Numbered from the stretch's first letter, positions 48,112 to 57,277 are shown. The stretch is DNA of 64,000 nucleotides from Rhizobium sp. Root1334 (GCF_001426665.1 NZ_LMEY01000006.1:162755-226754), one strand, 5' to 3'. Numbers and translations: made by a program. The notes: generated by a model from the sequence alone, not told the origin.

Positions 48112-51100
48112 TTAAGGGCCCGCGGAGCCGCCGGCCATGATCGCGCGCTGGCGACGTTCCGATATGATCTTTTCGTTGCTTTCCATACGGACGGTGCGCT
48201 GCAGCACCTGCAGCCTCTCTTGCAGTGCGCCGAATGCGTGGCGCTGCACCGGAGGAACCCGATTGATGAGATCCTTTTCCTCGCAGAGGAGAGCGTTGCG
48301 TCCAAAGCGTTCGTCAAGCGCCTGGCTGACTGCGACGAACTCCCTGCGGATCTCTGCGTCGAATGAACGGGCAAAGACAGCAAGTTTACGGTGGTCTTTC
48401 TTTGCTTCCGACATCAACCGCAGGAGAGCTTCCTTGGCCGGATTCGATAACCCGGGAATGGCAATCGCCATCCGGCGACGCTCCTCGGCGACGGCCTCAC
48501 CTTCCGCACCGAGTGCGCTGAGGTAAGCCGTACCAAGTGATCGCAGTCGCATGGCCGCTTCCGGCACGGCCTGTAGCGCGCCCTTCCACTCCCGGCCCGA
48601 CGCGAGGAGCCGGTCCATGATCCGATCGGAGCCGCGCAGCGCACCATAAGCGGCGGGATCGTTGACGAGCGCGGCGGCAATTCGCTCACCGGCAAAACCT
48701 TTCACGAGCAGCTCCTCGATTTTGCCCACGGCGCTCGCTGGATCGCGCCAGATGCGGACCGCGGTTTCAGCCAGCCCTATTCGATGCTGGCGATAAAGGC
48801 GCGCGGCAAGAGCACGGGATCTCGCCTCCTCGTCGACCGGCGTCTTGAACTCGGTAACCGCGGCGAGCATGGGCAGCACCACGACATTCTCCTTCCCTGC
48901 ATCAAAGTTGGCACCTGCGACTATATTCGAGCGATCCTGCCGCTCTGCTCGATGCTGCTCCTCGGCAAAACGCCGAACGGCCTTGAAAAGGCCAAACAGT
49001 TTTCCGCGCCGCTCATCCGTGATATTCTCTGGCATCCGCTCGACCGTGATGCGCTCGACAGCCGCATCCACCTTCTCCGTAAAGGCACTCCAGCCGAAGC
49101 GAGCCGCCAGCGCGTCACTCACCCCCTTGACCTCCTGTACGACCGAGCGGTCCTCTGCGGCAAACGCAAAGGCCATCTTGTAGGCAGCGTCATCGCCCTG
49201 CTTACGCACCGCCTCAATCTCGAAGAGACGTGCCGTCGCGTTTCTGGAGAGCGCCGGGATCGAGACTGACATGTGAATACGGCGCTTCCGCTCACGAACC
49301 TCGAACTGTACGGCATTCCTGCGGAATTCCGTCGCATGGCCCCGGGCCAGCGGCAGCAATTCCCTTAATGCCGCAGTTGCATCGTTGCGCTCATCGCGCG
49401 CCGCGCGCCCATCGACGAGAAGATTTGAGCCGCGGAAACGGCCCAGCCGAACCGGCGTATTGGCAAGATCGTCGGCGAACTTGCGGGGTTCGATACTCGC
49501 ATCCGACGCTAGGTCGTTCAAGATTGAAAGCGCCGTATCGGGATCAGAATAGATCCTCTCCAGCAGCGGCCGAAGAACTGCCTCCCGCGCTACCCAGGAC
49601 GGCGAAGAAAGTTGGGACAGCCGAGCATCATCCTCCACGCTCCTGGAGAAAACTGAAGTAGCCGGGATCAGATGCCGCGTGCGCCCAGTCTTTGCACGCG
49701 GGACAATTTGGGTTTGGGGTCGTTTCTCAATGTGAGAGGCGCCTCGTTCCCGCTCGATCGCGAAGCCGAGCGCCACGCTTGCCCTCTCCCAAAGCGTCGC
49801 CACCTGCTGGCGCTTCTCGACAACTCCCGACCACCACCGCGAAAGACGCGCCTCCATCCCAGCCGCAGTCTGCGCAACATGGTCAATCCCGCGCCGGCGA
49901 GCGAAATCGTCTGCATGCGCCCGGTAAGAGGCCTTACACTCGAAATCGAGTGTAGTCGTCTTGGCGCCCGATCGGCCGAGACGCTCTGCGAGCTGCTTGA
50001 ACAGTTCCGGTCGGCGGCCTTCCTGCTGGATCCGGCCCTTGCGAGCTTCTACGGTTTCGACCCGCATAGCGGCCCAGACATTGCGTTCGACTTCCCTTTC
50101 CTCGAGGCGCTTCCGCCCGGTTTCCTCATCGACGACCCGTACCTGGACTTTAACTCTCTCGACACCATCCTTGCGCAAAGTGACGGTGTCACCGCGCCTG
50201 ATGCCGGCATCCTCGAGCGCTTTCGGCAGGCTCACGCCCCAAAGACGATGGACAGTTCCGTCGTCCCGCCTAACGTCGGCATAGGGACTTTCGTCCAGAT
50301 CTTCGTTAGGCCGGAACACGGCTAGTCCCGTGTCCACAAGTTCACCGGAAACGCCAGTTGTATGATCGACCCGTAGCTTCCTTCCCCATTCCAGCTGGGT
50401 CTCGAAATCTTCCTGCGCCGCATAGAGATCGGCGCGGTCGCGATGCCGGGTCATCGATACATAGGTCAAATGCTGATCCATCATCCCTGTGGCAAACACG
50501 AGGGTTCGGTCCACCGTTGCGCCCTGAGACTTGTGGATAGTCGTGGCATAACCGTGATCGATATTCCGATAGCTGTCTTCGCTGATGACGACATCGCGGC
50601 CATGGTCGAGACGCACCACAAGCGTTGTATCACCACTTTTGCCGCCGGTGGAAACGACGGTGCCGAGCATACCGTTCTTCACGTATTGCTGACCGAGAGG
50701 TCTTGCCCGTGGCTCAAGAAAGCGAGCATTTTCCAGGAAGATGATGCGGTCGCCAGCGGCGAACTCCCGGATACCACGTTCAGTCTGGAAAGCGCGCGCC
50801 TCACCTAGCGCACCCTCTCCCGTTATCACCGCTCGTAGCGCCTCATTCAAAAGCTTCACATCAGCGTTGCTGTGGGCGAGCACAAGAAGCTCGTCGCCAC
50901 GAAGACGGCCGTCACTACCCGCCGCGACTGAATTTCGAATCGCCTGCTGGCGTGCCTCAGTCCAATCGACAACAATCCGCCCGAAAATTTCGTCTCGCGT
51001 CCCGGCCCCGATAAGATGGCCGTGCTGCGCATAGGCGTCGAGACCTTTCGCGGTCTCGCCGCAGGCAAAGAGGCGCGATGCCTCTCGCGCCCATTGTTGG

Positions 51101-52734
51101 CGTTGACGGCGCACGCCGGCAAGCTCCGCAAATCCGATTCGCTCAGCGATTGCTCGAAAGGCGGCGCCCGCTTGAATCGGCTGAAGTTGCATCGCGTCAC
51201 CGACCAGGACGACTTTCACCCCCGCGCATTCGGCAATCTTCAGCACGCGGGCCATCTGGCGAGACGAAACCATGCCGGCCTCGTCGATGACAAGCACATC
51301 GCCACGTTCGAGCAACTCGCGTCCGTTGGCCCATGCCAGTTCCCAGGAAGCGAGTGTCCTCGATTTGATACCGGAGCTGCCCTCGAGCCCTTCGGCGGCC
51401 TTTCCCGCAAGCGCCGCGCCGATTATCCGGCGGCCCTCGCTTTCAAATGCAACACGCGCAGCAGCAAGCAGTGTCGATTTTCCCGCCCCGGCAAGACCGA
51501 CAACCGCTGCAATGCCATTGTCATCCGTGAGATGACGAACAGCATAGATCTGCTCTGGGTCAAACTGGAAACGCTTTTCCGGATCAGCTGTTTCAATGCT
51601 TTTGATCGCAGCCACGACACGTTTAGGCGAAACAGCGAAACCGCGGCGCGCCGACAGAACCCGTGCCGACTGCCCCATATCATATTCGATGCGGAGAATA
51701 TCGCGCGTGGTGAAGACTGCCGGTTCCGCCGCCCTGGTTGTTTTTGCCTCGATCTGCTGCGGCTTCAGGATGACTAGATCGACCGACGCCATCAGGCGCG
51801 CCCTGATGTTGGCAAAATCCGTGGGATCATCGACATAACGATGCAGCGCCTTGGCGATGTCGCGCTCATCGAAAGTGGAGCGTTCGTTGCTGAGCTGTTT
51901 GAGAAGAAGATCCGGGTCCTTAAGCAGCCTGTCGGCCGTATCTTGCCGCCTGATCAGATCGGCCGGGGCAAAGAAGAACTCTTTGCCCTTGCGAGCCAAT
52001 GCGGCCTTTTCCGGGCCGAGATGTCTTTGCGCAATTGCGCCGAGGCCCTGTTCAGCATAGGACCGCCCGTCGAGACGGATCTCATAGCCTGCGAGGGCCA
52101 GGTGCCGATTTGCGGCTTCCGCCCAGGCGATTTTCCATGCCTTCATGGTTTCCTTGTCTCCAGCCCAAGGCAAGTAGACGATCTTACCGTTCAGCCGGTC
52201 AGGTGTGACCACACGCAGCGGCTCGCCATTTTCGCCGAGAACTGCAACCTTCTTCGGCCCGAACCCGTCCTCTGTTAAAGGCCGGAGTGTCGTCATGAGG
52301 TGAATGTGCGGGTTACCATCCTTATCGTGGTAGACCCAATCCGCGATGATCCCTCTCGAGGTCAGATTGTCGCGCAAGAACTCCCGCACCAACGCAATGT
52401 TCTCTGCCCGCGTCAGTTCTTCCGGCAAAGCGATGATCAATTCACGGGCGAGTTGAGCGTCCACCCGAGTCTCGAAAGCGTCGACCGCATTCCACAACGC
52501 CTCGCTGGCGCCGGCGACCGAACGGCCACCGATGGCAGTTCTTAGCCAGACTGGAATCTGGTCCGGTAGGACCAGTTCTTCGTAGACAAGTTCCGATGCC
52601 CCGCCCCTATAGCTGAATGAGGTTCCCACCTGCTCGTCCATCATCCGCGCGCGATGCCGATAGGCGGCGGCCGAGACGATGCTGCGCCCCGCCCCTCTGC
52701 TGATTACCTGCGCTCTGACGAACATAATCGCCAC
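48112..52734 (-). CDS. traA: Ti-type conjugative relaxase/helicase TraA
   Basis: A 1540-residue protein. The N-terminal MobA/MobL relaxase domain (FVRAQVISRGAGRSIVSAAA) has motif III HIH (143-145, in GNPHIHLMTTLRPL). A TraI/RecD-like helicase follows with Walker A GLAGAGKST (413-421), Walker B LVIDEAG (481-487) and late helicase motif YATTIHKSQGATVDRT; the rest is a long helical tail. It nicks oriT and unwinds the transferred strand. GTG 52734 gives the usual MAIMFVRAQ start and has GGAG six bases upstream; ATG 52746 and 52755 are alternatives. It is full length for Ti/pSym TraA. Unlike in Ti plasmids, traF, traB and traH do not follow it. Confidence 0.95.
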   Translation of the reverse strand: MAIMFVRAQVISRGAGRSIVSAAAYRHRARMMDEQVGTSFSYRGGASELVYEELVLPDQIPVWLRTAIGGRSVAGASEALWNAVDAFETRVDAQLARELIIALPEELTRAENIALVREFLRDNLTSRGIIADWVYHDKDGNPHIHLMTTLRPLTEDGFGPKKVAVLGENGEPLRVVTPDRLNGKIVYLPWAGDKETMKAWKIAWAEAANRHLALAGYEIRLDGRSYAEQGLGAIAQRHLGPEKAALARKGKEFFFAPADLIRRQDTADRLLKDPDLLLKQLSNERSTFDERDIAKALHRYVDDPTDFANIRARLMASVDLVILKPQQIEAKTTRAAEPAVFTTRDILRIEYDMGQSARVLSARRGFAVSPKRVVAAIKSIETADPEKRFQFDPEQIYAVRHLTDDNGIAAVVGLAGAGKSTLLAAARVAFESEGRRIIGAALAGKAAEGLEGSSGIKSRTLASWELAWANGRELLERGDVLVIDEAGMVSSRQMARVLKIAECAGVKVVLVGDAMQLQPIQAGAAFRAIAERIGFAELAGVRRQRQQWAREASRLFACGETAKGLDAYAQHGHLIGAGTRDEIFGRIVVDWTEARQQAIRNSVAAGSDGRLRGDELLVLAHSNADVKLLNEALRAVITGEGALGEARAFQTERGIREFAAGDRIIFLENARFLEPRARPLGQQYVKNGMLGTVVSTGGKSGDTTLVVRLDHGRDVVISEDSYRNIDHGYATTIHKSQGATVDRTLVFATGMMDQHLTYVSMTRHRDRADLYAAQEDFETQLEWGRKLRVDHTTGVSGELVDTGLAVFRPNEDLDESPYADVRRDDGTVHRLWGVSLPKALEDAGIRRGDTVTLRKDGVERVKVQVRVVDEETGRKRLEEREVERNVWAAMRVETVEARKGRIQQEGRRPELFKQLAERLGRSGAKTTTLDFECKASYRAHADDFARRRGIDHVAQTAAGMEARLSRWWSGVVEKRQQVATLWERASVALGFAIERERGASHIEKRPQTQIVPRAKTGRTRHLIPATSVFSRSVEDDARLSQLSSPSWVAREAVLRPLLERIYSDPDTALSILNDLASDASIEPRKFADDLANTPVRLGRFRGSNLLVDGRAARDERNDATAALRELLPLARGHATEFRRNAVQFEVRERKRRIHMSVSIPALSRNATARLFEIEAVRKQGDDAAYKMAFAFAAEDRSVVQEVKGVSDALAARFGWSAFTEKVDAAVERITVERMPENITDERRGKLFGLFKAVRRFAEEQHRAERQDRSNIVAGANFDAGKENVVVLPMLAAVTEFKTPVDEEARSRALAARLYRQHRIGLAETAVRIWRDPASAVGKIEELLVKGFAGERIAAALVNDPAAYGALRGSDRIMDRLLASGREWKGALQAVPEAAMRLRSLGTAYLSALGAEGEAVAEERRRMAIAIPGLSNPAKEALLRLMSEAKKDHRKLAVFARSFDAEIRREFVAVSQALDERFGRNALLCEEKDLINRVPPVQRHAFGALQERLQVLQRTVRMESNEKIISERRQRAIMAGGSAGP

Positions 52735-52759
52735 GTCCGTCTCCATGTCTTTCAAGCAT

Positions 52760-52790
52760 GTCGCGCCAGCGACGTATATTGCGCCCTCAA
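52760..52790. other. oriT: Candidate origin of transfer (oriT), Ti/RSF1010-like nic region
   Basis: GTCGC-GCCA-GCGAC (52760-52773) forms an inverted repeat directly before GTATATTGCGCCCT (52774-52787). Ti and RSF1010-type oriTs carry a similar inverted repeat beside a nick sequence ending TGCGCCCT. The position between divergent traA and traC is the standard one. The exact nick base is not determined. Confidence 0.8.
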
Positions 52791-52809
52791 ACCGATTTGG
52801 CCTGCCAGG

Positions 52810-52841
52810 ACCGATGCCGCTTTCATGAAAGCGGCATCGGT
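52810..52841. repeat. Perfect 32-base palindrome beside oriT
   Basis: The left half ACCGATGCCGCTTTCA (52810-52825) is the exact reverse complement of the right half (52826-52841). It lies between the nic region and the traC promoter. As RNA or single-stranded DNA it would form a 14- to 16-bp stem with almost no loop. Possible roles: regulator operator, replication-terminating hairpin for the transferred strand, or terminator. Confidence 0.7.
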
Positions 52842-52886
52842 GGAATTTCTGACCGCGACATTCCAGGGGATTGCAATCTAGCCGAT

Positions 52887-52914
52887 TTTACTATCTTATA
52901 ATAGTCAGTATAAT
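52887..52914 (+). promoter_or_regulatory. Candidate traC promoter
   Basis: TTTACT (52887-52892) and TATAAT (52909-52914) are separated by 16 bases, 41 bases before the traC start. A second TATAAT overlaps at 52897. The match to sigma-70 boxes is good at -10 and weak at -35. Confidence 0.45.
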
Positions 52915-52954
52915 TACGCTTTTCTCTCTCACAGACACCGGAAAGGAACCTGTC

Positions 52955-53242
52955 GTGGCCGTGAAAACCTCACTCTCCGATTTGGATGTTCAGATCGACA
53001 AGCTGCGGGAACGCAGGAGACTTTTGATCGTTAAATCCGCAGAGCGCTTTGCCCGTGCCGCAACGAAATCGGGGCTTGCAGAAATGGAGATTACTGACGA
53101 GGAGATCGATCGGATCTTCGAAGAGATCGCCGCGCGATTTCGCAAAGATGGGAAGAAAGAACCTGTTAGCACAGCGTCTCACACGCATAGATCAGCAGTT
53201 AGCGGGGTTGGAACGCAGACAGAGGCTTCACATGACAGCTGA
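52955..53242 (+). CDS. traC: Conjugal transfer protein TraC
   Basis: A 95-residue protein beginning with GTG (AAGGAA upstream): VAVKTSLSDLDVQIDKLRER, RRLLIVKSAERFARAATKSG, then EMEITDEEIDRIFEEIAARF. It has the short coiled-coil/ribbon-like features of Ti TraC, an accessory relaxosome protein. It is first in traC-traD-traG and ends 11 bases inside traD. Confidence 0.8.
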   Translation: MAVKTSLSDLDVQIDKLRERRRLLIVKSAERFARAATKSGLAEMEITDEEIDRIFEEIAARFRKDGKKEPVSTASHTHRSAVSGVGTQTEASHDS

Positions 53243-53471
53243 CCGCAAACGCGCAGCGCGCGAAAAAATCCTGCTCGGCGCCATTGTCATCAGGGCCGGC
53301 CTGTCGAAAGCCGACCGGGCGTTCCTGCTCGCGGGACTGCTCGAACTAGCCAAGATCATGCCGGGCTCTGCCGAACACCGGCGGCTGCGCGACATCGGTG
53401 CGGAGATGTTCAGGATGCCCACTCGAGATATCGGTACACCGTATGTTGAGGAGAAAGCCGAATGGCACTGA
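53232..53471 (+). CDS. traD: Conjugal transfer protein TraD
   Basis: A 79-residue protein: MTADRKRAAREKILLGAIVI, RAGLSKADRAFLLAGLLELA and a short tail. The RAAREKILLGAIVIRAGL core matches Ti-type TraD. A longer frame from ATG 53148 would add 28 residues, but ATG 53232 has AGAGG upstream and the usual overlap with traC. Its stop overlaps the traG start. Accessory transfer role. Confidence 0.75.
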   Translation: MTADRKRAAREKILLGAIVIRAGLSKADRAFLLAGLLELAKIMPGSAEHRRLRDIGAEMFRMPTRDIGTPYVEEKAEWH

Positions 53472-55375
53472 AGCACCGATTGCATCCTGGTTTCCTGCTG
53501 GTCCTCGTACCCATCGTCGTGACAGCTCTGACCGTGTTCATCACCGGCTGGCGGTGGCATGAGCTGGCGATAGGCATGCCAGGCAAGACGCACCATTGGT
53601 TTCTACGGGCGGCGCCGGTGGCAGCCCTTCTGTTCGGGCCGCTTGGCGGTCTTATAACTGTCTCGGTAGTGCCGCTTCATCGCCGACGGCCGATCGCAAT
53701 GGCGAGCCTGCTGTGCTTTCTGATCGTCGCGGCCTTTTATGCCTTGCGTGAATATCGGCGCCTTGCCCTTTTTGTGACGAGCGGGGCAATCACATGGGAT
53801 CGTGCACTCTCCTATCTTGACATGGTTGCCATGATCGGCGCGCTTTCCGGCTTCTTGGCGGTCGCGGTTGCTGCTCACATCTCCATCGTTGTGCCGGAAC
53901 CGGTTAAGCGCGCCCGGCGAGGAGCCTTTGGGGACGCCGGCTGGCTTTCCATGTCGGCGGCTGGAAGATTGTTCCCGCCGGACGGTGAGATCGTCGTCGG
54001 CGAGGGCTATCGGGTCGACAAGGAAATTATCCATCAAATACCATTCGATCCGAACGATCGGAGCACGTGGGGCCAAGGCGGCAAGGCCTCGCTTCTCACC
54101 TACAAACAGGATTTCGATTCCACGCATATGCTCTTTTTCGCCGGATCGGGTGGCTACAAGACGACCAGCAACGTTCTGCCGACAGCGCTACGCTACACCG
54201 GACCGCTCATTTGCCTCGATCCTTCCATGGAGGTGGCGCCGATGGTGATTGAGCATCGCAACCGCGTGCTCAGTCGAGAGGTCATGGTACTCGATCCAGC
54301 CAATCCGACCATGGGCTTCAATGTGCTTGACGGGGTCGAGACGTCAGCACGACGAGAGGAGGACATCGTTGGCATCGCACATATGCTGTTGTCGGAAAGC
54401 GGGCGCCCCGAGTCCTCGACCGGCTCCTACTTCCAGAACCAGGCTCACAATCTCCTGACCGGCCTGCTCGCCCATGTTATGCTGTCGCCAGAATATGGCG
54501 GGCGGCGGAACTTGCGAAGCCTTCGACGAATCGTTTCCGAGCCAGAGCCTTCAGTGCTCGCCATGCTGCGCGACATTCAGGATAATTCGCAGTCGGCCTT
54601 CATCCGCGAGACGCTTGGTGTTTTCACCAACATGACCGAGCAAACGTTTAGTGGTGTCTACTCGACGGCATCGAAGGATACACAATGGCTTTCGCTGGAC
54701 AGTTACGCCGCGCTCGTCTGCGGCGATGCCTTTAAGTCCAGCGAGATCGTCACCGGCAACAAGGACGTGTTCCTCAATATCCCTGCATCGATCCTGCGCT
54801 TTTATCCGGGTATTGGCCGCGTTATTATCGGCTCTCTCATCAATGCAGTGGTGCAGGCCGATGGCGGCTTCAAGCGTCGGGCGCTCTTCATGCTGGACGA
54901 GGTCGACCTGCTTGGTTACATGCGTGTTTTGGAGGAAGCTCGTGATCGCGGCCGCAAATACGGCATCAGCCTGATGCTGATGTACCAATCGGTCGGGCAA
55001 CTCGAACGGCACTTTGGGAAGGATGGAGCGACATCCTGGATCGACGGCTGCGCCTTCGCCTCCTATGCGGCCATCAAGGCGCTCGACACAGCCCGCAATG
55101 TCTCGGCGCAATGCGGTGAGATGACGGTCGAGGTGCAGGGTCGTTCCCGTAACATTGGTTGGGATGCAAAGAACAGCGGCATGCGCAAATCCGAAAGCGT
55201 CAACCTCCAGCGCCGGCCGCTGATCCTGCCACACGAAATTACCCAGTCTATGCGAAAGGACGAGCAGATCATTATCGTGCAGGGCCATAGCCCGATACGC
55301 TGCGGGCGGGCAATTTATTTCCGGCGTAAGGAAATGAGTGAGGCGGCGAAGGTCAATCGCTTCGTACGCAAGTGA
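53462..55375 (+). CDS. traG: Type IV coupling protein TraG
   Basis: A 637-residue VirD4-type coupling ATPase. Membrane segments lie at about 10-28, 48-72, 80-95 and 118-144, Walker A is AGSGGYKTTS (227-236), Walker B is RRALFMLDEVDLLG, and conserved LMLMYQSVGQLERHFG follows. It links the relaxosome to a type IV secretion channel. It overlaps traD by 10 bases. The channel genes (trb or virB) are not in this window. Confidence 0.95.
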   Translation: MALKHRLHPGFLLVLVPIVVTALTVFITGWRWHELAIGMPGKTHHWFLRAAPVAALLFGPLGGLITVSVVPLHRRRPIAMASLLCFLIVAAFYALREYRRLALFVTSGAITWDRALSYLDMVAMIGALSGFLAVAVAAHISIVVPEPVKRARRGAFGDAGWLSMSAAGRLFPPDGEIVVGEGYRVDKEIIHQIPFDPNDRSTWGQGGKASLLTYKQDFDSTHMLFFAGSGGYKTTSNVLPTALRYTGPLICLDPSMEVAPMVIEHRNRVLSREVMVLDPANPTMGFNVLDGVETSARREEDIVGIAHMLLSESGRPESSTGSYFQNQAHNLLTGLLAHVMLSPEYGGRRNLRSLRRIVSEPEPSVLAMLRDIQDNSQSAFIRETLGVFTNMTEQTFSGVYSTASKDTQWLSLDSYAALVCGDAFKSSEIVTGNKDVFLNIPASILRFYPGIGRVIIGSLINAVVQADGGFKRRALFMLDEVDLLGYMRVLEEARDRGRKYGISLMLMYQSVGQLERHFGKDGATSWIDGCAFASYAAIKALDTARNVSAQCGEMTVEVQGRSRNIGWDAKNSGMRKSESVNLQRRPLILPHEITQSMRKDEQIIIVQGHSPIRCGRAIYFRRKEMSEAAKVNRFVRK

Positions 55376-55586
55376 CTCATCGGTGCGCACTTCGGGGTCG
55401 CCGCGTGTGATAGGCGTTCCATCCGACGCGGCGATTGCACCGACGGCTTGTGCGCAACAGCCGGCCCAGTGAGACGGATACGAAAGCGATAGAGAAGAGG
55501 GGCAGCGACGCGCGTGTCTGTGTCCACATTCGTGGGTCTGCTTGTTCTGGCGTCGGGCAGACGAGTGGCTGATCTTTCGCCAGTCT

Positions 55587-55611
55587 TTCTGTCCGGTCGA
55601 TCCGGACAGAA
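55587..55611. terminator. Perfect 10-bp hairpin downstream of traG
   Basis: TTCTGTCCGG (55587-55596), loop TCGAT, CCGGACAGAA (55602-55611). It lies 211 bases after the traG stop and 27 bases beyond the end of the convergent small gene. No T-run; may end transcription from either side. Confidence 0.5.
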
Positions 55612-55638
55612 GGACTACGGGATCGGAATGACTGCCGG

Positions 55639-55800
55639 TCACGGCAGCTCTCCGGGGTCTTGCGCAGCCAGTTCTGCGCGAATGAACCGAAGCTCAGTTT
55701 CGATCTGCTGCCGTTCATCCGGGTCGATGCAGGCGGATATCTCGGCGCGCAATTCTTCGATTTGACGTTCGAATTCAATCATCTGTTCGGTGGTCATCAT
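55639..55800 (-). CDS. Small coiled-coil hypothetical protein
   Basis: A 53-residue helical protein: MMTTEQMIEFERQIEELRAE, then ISACIDPDERQQIETELRFI and RAELAAQDPGELP. It looks like a two-helix hairpin. ATG 55800 has GGAG six bases upstream; the frame extends to 55842. Small proteins of this type are common in rhizobial plasmid regions; function unknown. Confidence 0.6.
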   Translation of the reverse strand: MMTTEQMIEFERQIEELRAEISACIDPDERQQIETELRFIRAELAAQDPGELP

Positions 55801-56277
55801 CGTCATCTCCGTGTTGATGTTAAAGATGCCGCCGGTGGCCATGAGGGGACCAAGGGGTCAAGGCTCGCGGAACGCGACCGGCGGAGCCGGCGTGCGGAGG
55901 AACCGATTTTTCCGGAGCGCAGTGAAACGCAGTGCAGGAAAAATTGGAGGGGCCGTGCGGCCTTGAGGCGTTGGTACCCTCATGGCAGACTCAGCCGAGC
56001 TGCGCAGACAGTCCCTGTCGTTTGGCACCCCAAAACCCGCAAACGGGTTCAATACCCGTTTGCGGGTTGGCGATGTGACGCGGCCGACCTCAGTTCGCGT
56101 GCCATCGCGCCAGATCGCGACGGCTTAACGGATATATTCGGCCTGCCGATGTGGCTGCGCGATGGGTTTGATTGACGGCCGACTTTACGGGCATTGAGGA
56201 CGCCCGGCATCCTTTAGGCCTTGTTTGCTGTTTCACTTCGGTGCCGGCCCCGTTTCCGGGACCGGCTGTCGTGTGGC
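55801..56277. other. Structured intergenic region upstream of the DUF736 block
   Basis: About 480 bases without a gene but rich in inverted repeats: ATTTTTCC (55906-55913) with GGAAAAAT (55937-55944), and the strong hairpin at 56034-56068. The spacer of the first repeat contains a CGCAGTG-type direct repeat (GCGCAGTG...ACGCAGTG). Confidence 0.5.
56034..56068. repeat. Perfect 15-bp stem hairpin
   Basis: AACCCGCAAACGGGT (56034-56048), loop TCAAT, ACCCGTTTGCGGGTT (56054-56068). Each arm is itself nearly self-complementary (ACCCG/CGGGT), so alternative folds exist. It stands about 210 bases beyond the end of the DUF736 gene with no gene directly linked. Confidence 0.65.
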
Positions 56278-56601
56278 TTAGGCCGGATTGTTCCAGAGGA
56301 TGACCTTGCGGTTCGGCTCACCTCCTGGCGCGGGTGCGACGTTGCCAAAGATGACGCCTATCTCCGGCGCCTCCAGCTTGACGGAGAGGTATTCCTCGCC
56401 GGTCTGGCGGGCGATGCGGTTCCAGCCCGCACCGATCTCGAAACCGGTCTTGCGGTGGATGACACGGTAGTCCGGGGCTTCCTCGCTCGCTTTGTTGGCG
56501 TTCGGGATGATGGCGATCGGGGCGTTGACCCGGATGGTGGCGAAGACGCCTTCGAGGCTGCCGTCTGTCTTCTGCGTCAGGGTTGCGATCGTGGTGGCCA
56601 T
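56278..56601 (-). CDS. DUF736 family protein
   Basis: A 107-residue protein: MATTIATLTQKTDGSLEGVF, ATIRVNAPIAIIPNANKASE, YRVIHRKTGFEIGAGWNRIA, EEYLSVKLEAPEIGVIFGNV. This is the DUF736 pattern, nearly always found on rhizobial plasmids and integrative elements. AAGGAG precedes ATG 56601. Function unknown. Confidence 0.9.
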   Translation of the reverse strand: MATTIATLTQKTDGSLEGVFATIRVNAPIAIIPNANKASEEAPDYRVIHRKTGFEIGAGWNRIARQTGEEYLSVKLEAPEIGVIFGNVAPAPGGEPNRKVILWNNPA

Positions 56602-57091
56602 GTGACTTGCTCCTTCGGTTGCTCGGGACCATTCCCGATGGCGCCCGAAGAAGGGGCCGGGTGCCGACGTCACCGCAGCGCCAGCGAAGGGAAACCCCTT
56701 GCGGGTTGACGCTAATGGCGGCCGGTCCCTTAGAAAGGCGACATGGACAAGGGAATGATTTCGAGGCAGCCGCAAGCCGCAGACAGATCACATGGCCGTC
56801 GACGCGCTACCCGGCCACGGGGCCAGGAAAAGGACATTCGCGCCATCCAAGAAGGCCCCGCCCAACGCTCCGCCCACTGGCTTAACGGACGCACCCTCAC
56901 CGTCAGCTTTCAGCCGCGCACCGTGAAATCGCCGCTGCGCGCCTATCGGCAGCTTCAGAGAGCGGCATTGCGTCCCCGGCATTACAGGGCGATCACCTGC
57001 ATTCGACAGATCTCGATGCCCTACGCCCGGCATTCTCGACGCACAAGCCGCGCATCCTGATCCTCTACGACTCGCTTCGCGAAGTCTCGGC
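56602..57091. other. Intergenic region, no supported gene
   Basis: About 490 bases upstream of the DUF736 gene. Several frames are open (for example 56743-57060 plus) but none has a ribosome site or known motif. It probably carries the DUF736 promoter and eroded element sequence. Confidence 0.45.
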
Positions 57092-57097
57092 GTGGCG

Positions 57098-57277
57098 ATG
57101 GTGGTTCTGCGGCGGGATGCGGACGAACTTCCTATCGAGTCAGCCCAAAGCATGGGTACCTCGCAACGATCCCAACCACTGTCGATGCTCGACGAACACC
57201 AACTTGACGATATCGGACTGACCCGGAAACAAGCATCTGAGGTCGACAAGAGGAGTATTGCTCGACAAAAGCCGTGA
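57098..57277 (+). pseudogene. Possible DUF1127/YjiS-like fragment
   Basis: The last part of this frame reads LSMLDEHQLDDIGLTRKQAS, very close to the DUF1127 core (LDDxxLxDIGLTR). The N-terminal part (MVVLRRDADELPIESAQSMG) does not fit, and there is no ribosome site. It may be a small intact protein with an odd N-terminus or a remnant. Confidence 0.45.

Noticed and set aside
52871-52954. Upstream extension of traC with a hydrophobic segment
   Set aside because: The segment comes from the AT-rich promoter; the GTG at 52955 has the ribosome site and gives the usual TraC start.
56743-57060. 105-codon Arg-rich plus-strand frame
   Set aside because: Basic, low-complexity translation typical of non-coding GC-rich DNA; no ribosome site.
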